NCBI RefSeq assembly: GCF_036567765.1
Contig: NZ_DATCTU010000033.1
Coordinates: 1 to 64,000, forward strand
Source: Pseudobacteroides sp.
GTDB taxonomy: Bacteria; Bacillota; Clostridia; Acetivibrionales; DSM-2933
Length of the DNA: 64,000 nucleotides
Direction: 5' to 3'
How positions within the stretch are numbered: position 1 is the stretch's first letter; each line of letters begins with the position of its first letter. The notes under the pieces were generated by a model. It had not been told where the DNA came from, made no database searches, and was given only the letters and a program-made list of their open reading frames with translations. This document shows, piece by piece, positions 62,544 through 64,000 of the stretch. A program made the translations under genes and the position numbers.

Positions 62544-62663
62544 TATTATTTTATTCAACCTGAGCATTTGGAAGATTAATACTTTTAATATGCTATGAAA
62601 CGTAATATATAAATATCATATTGAGCGAACTTCCTTCCTATCAAGTAAAATAAAAATTCTCCT

Positions 62664-62690
62664 TAGTACAGAGCAATAAACTGCCGATAA
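62664..62690 (+). promoter_or_regulatory. SigD-type promoter candidate for fapA
   Basis: An exact SigD -10 box GCCGATAA at 62683-62690. The -35 region at the standard distance (62664-62667, TAGT) matches the TAAA consensus in only two of four positions. It lies 84 bases ahead of fapA. Confidence 0.45.
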
Positions 62691-62774
62691 CTATTATAAT
62701 AGTGGATTTTGGGGCTCCTTGCTTCCATAAAATATTAGCTGCTATAAACAGTTAAGCTGGTAGGAGAGGATTTA

Positions 62775-64000
62775 ATGGAAGAGGTAATATATGAAGACCA
62801 TTTTATAAAAATTACAAAAGAAAATGAAGAGTTTTTCATTGAATCCTTCTCTAAAGGAATGACAATGGATGCTTTTAAGCAGATTATTGCCGAATATCCC
62901 GAGATGCAGATTACTAGTTTTATGGCAGTTAAAAGTGCTGTACTTTTTTCCCCTGTGAAGAAGACAAAGTTTGCTGATGTAAAGGAAAGGGTTGTTGTTG
63001 AAATATCTGATGATGGTCTTAAAGCATATATCACATTGTTTGTATTGGATAATGAATTAAATAATGGGACAAATACCAAACTTTTAAAAGAAATTTTGAA
63101 AAAGCTCAGCGATAAAGGTGTTGTTTTTGGGATAAAACAGGATGCCTTACTGGATGTGCTGCCAAACCATACTAAAATACTAATAGCTGAAGGCATTGAG
63201 CCTGTAAACGGTGGGGACTCCGAAATAAGAATGTATGAGATAAATGAGCCAAAGCCTAGTGTAACAGATAACGACAAGGTAAACCATTATGAATTAAGTC
63301 TTATTAACCATGTAAAGGGGGGCGATTGGCTTGGGGAAAGAATTGACCCTTCTCCCGGTGTTCCGGGAAAATCCGTTAGGGGAACCATTATAATGGCTAT
63401 GACTGGGAAAAAATATCCACTTCTTTATGACAAAAATTCAGTTAGGGAGAGTTATGAGGGTGGAGTTACCCGTTTGTATGCTCTAAGGAGCGGTGCTGTC
63501 AATTATATGGGGGATAAAATAAGTGTATCAAACCACCTTGAGCTGCCTGAAAACGTAGATTTTAAAACCGGCAATATAGATTTTGACGGATTTCTTACTG
63601 TAAAAGGCTCGGTTGAGGATAACTTTTCTGTAGTAGCGGACAAGGATATTGAGATTTTAGGCGTTTATGGCGTAGGAAGCATAAGGGAAATTGTCAGCCG
63701 TGAAGGAAGTGTATATATTAAAGGGGGAATTGCAGGTAAGAATAAGGCTATTATAAAGTCCTATAAAGATATTTATACCAAGTTTGTATCTGATGCGGTA
63801 ATTATCTGTGAAGGACGTGTACATATAGGCTATTACTGTATTAACAGTACAATAATAGCGAGAGAGGTTATCGTGGACTCGCCAAAGGGACAGATTATAG
63901 GCGGAAATATTCAGGCCGAATACAAGGTTGTAGCTACTGCAATAGGGTCTCCAAGCGAAGCTAAGACACAAATCAGCGTAAAGGGTTTTAATAGGGCAGC
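62775..64000 (+). CDS. fapA: FapA family (DUF342) protein, partial
   Basis: The frame starts at ATG 62775 after GGAGAGGATTTA and is open to the window end (408 codons), so the C-terminus is cut off. The N-terminal part (FFIESFSKGMTMDAFKQIIA, the new FapA N domain) precedes the DUF342 region: HVKGGDWLGERIDPSPGVPG, TGKKYPLLYDKNSV, SGAVNYMGDKISVSNHLELP and the beta-helical repeat region (NIDFDGFLTVKGSVEDNFSV, EILGVYGVGSIREIVSREGS). FapA is proposed to work with flagellar or polar assembly; a SigD-like promoter lies upstream. No flagellar gene is in view to confirm. Confidence 0.88.
   Translation, partial: MEEVIYEDHFIKITKENEEFFIESFSKGMTMDAFKQIIAEYPEMQITSFMAVKSAVLFSPVKKTKFADVKERVVVEISDDGLKAYITLFVLDNELNNGTNTKLLKEILKKLSDKGVVFGIKQDALLDVLPNHTKILIAEGIEPVNGGDSEIRMYEINEPKPSVTDNDKVNHYELSLINHVKGGDWLGERIDPSPGVPGKSVRGTIIMAMTGKKYPLLYDKNSVRESYEGGVTRLYALRSGAVNYMGDKISVSNHLELPENVDFKTGNIDFDGFLTVKGSVEDNFSVVADKDIEILGVYGVGSIREIVSREGSVYIKGGIAGKNKAIIKSYKDIYTKFVSDAVIICEGRVHIGYYCINSTIIAREVIVDSPKGQIIGGNIQAEYKVVATAIGSPSEAKTQISVKGFNRA

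Overview
The window is AT-rich DNA from a cellulosome-forming, spore-forming, flagellated clostridium, most likely of the Acetivibrio/Ruminiclostridium group. The main evidence is a secreted GH5-dockerin-CE2 enzyme with CelE-like architecture, encoded divergently from a SigI sigma factor and its RsgI anti-sigma factor carrying a CBM3-type cellulose sensor. SLH and stalk-domain surface proteins, DUF2508, a fapA gene and a Firmicutes-type 6S RNA agree with this. The species assignment is inference.

Layout. 0-12.9 kb is chromosomal core: surface proteins (SLH, VanW/G5), a NUDIX hydrolase, a metallophosphoesterase, a compact Ter-type stress cluster (YceG-like, TerD, TerD, AIM24), a DUF3343 protein, 6S RNA and two unknown genes. 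13-22 kb is accessory DNA with a Bacillus-like character: a membrane protein of the CBO0543 type, a cyclase-fold protein, an MGMT-like protein, a CotF/CotF/Zn-alcohol dehydrogenase/CotF/CotF operon that matches the yraG-yraF-adhB-yraE-yraD arrangement of B. subtilis, and a major-royal-jelly-type propeller. It ends at recombinase remnants and an intact large serine recombinase. 22-32.6 kb is a graveyard of gene fragments (second recombinase N-terminus, RNase J, chemotaxis receptor, IS21 transposase, macrolide-type glycosyltransferase) with two MITE-like elements. Intact genes are scattered through it: cold-shock protein, initiator tRNA, branching enzyme, a TPR protein, a duplicated HNH-like protein and an XRE regulator.

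32.9-37.6 kb is a MoxR/DUF58/transglutaminase operon. 37.6-42.8 kb encodes one giant Ser/Thr-kinase/ATPase/GAF/GGDEF protein. 43-47.9 kb is the cellulose-sensing locus. 48-55.8 kb is a six-gene operon for a membrane-bound complex built like the Hyf/group-4 [NiFe] hydrogenases, but its large subunit lacks both Cys-x-x-Cys motifs that hold nickel, so it should be an energy-converting-hydrogenase-related (Ehr) complex and not a hydrogenase. 56-64 kb holds an AraC regulator, a membrane-anchored unknown, a GntR/ABC operon, a stalk-domain surface protein and the 5' part of fapA behind a SigD-like -10 box.

Most striking points: (1) the NiFe-less Hyf-like complex; (2) two divergent promoters in front of the cellulase and of sigI that share the same motif pair at exactly the same spacing, suggesting that one cellulose-sensing sigma factor drives both itself and the enzyme next door; (3) the MITE-rich decay zone with several recognisable pseudogenes and genes apparently starting at ATA or ATT.
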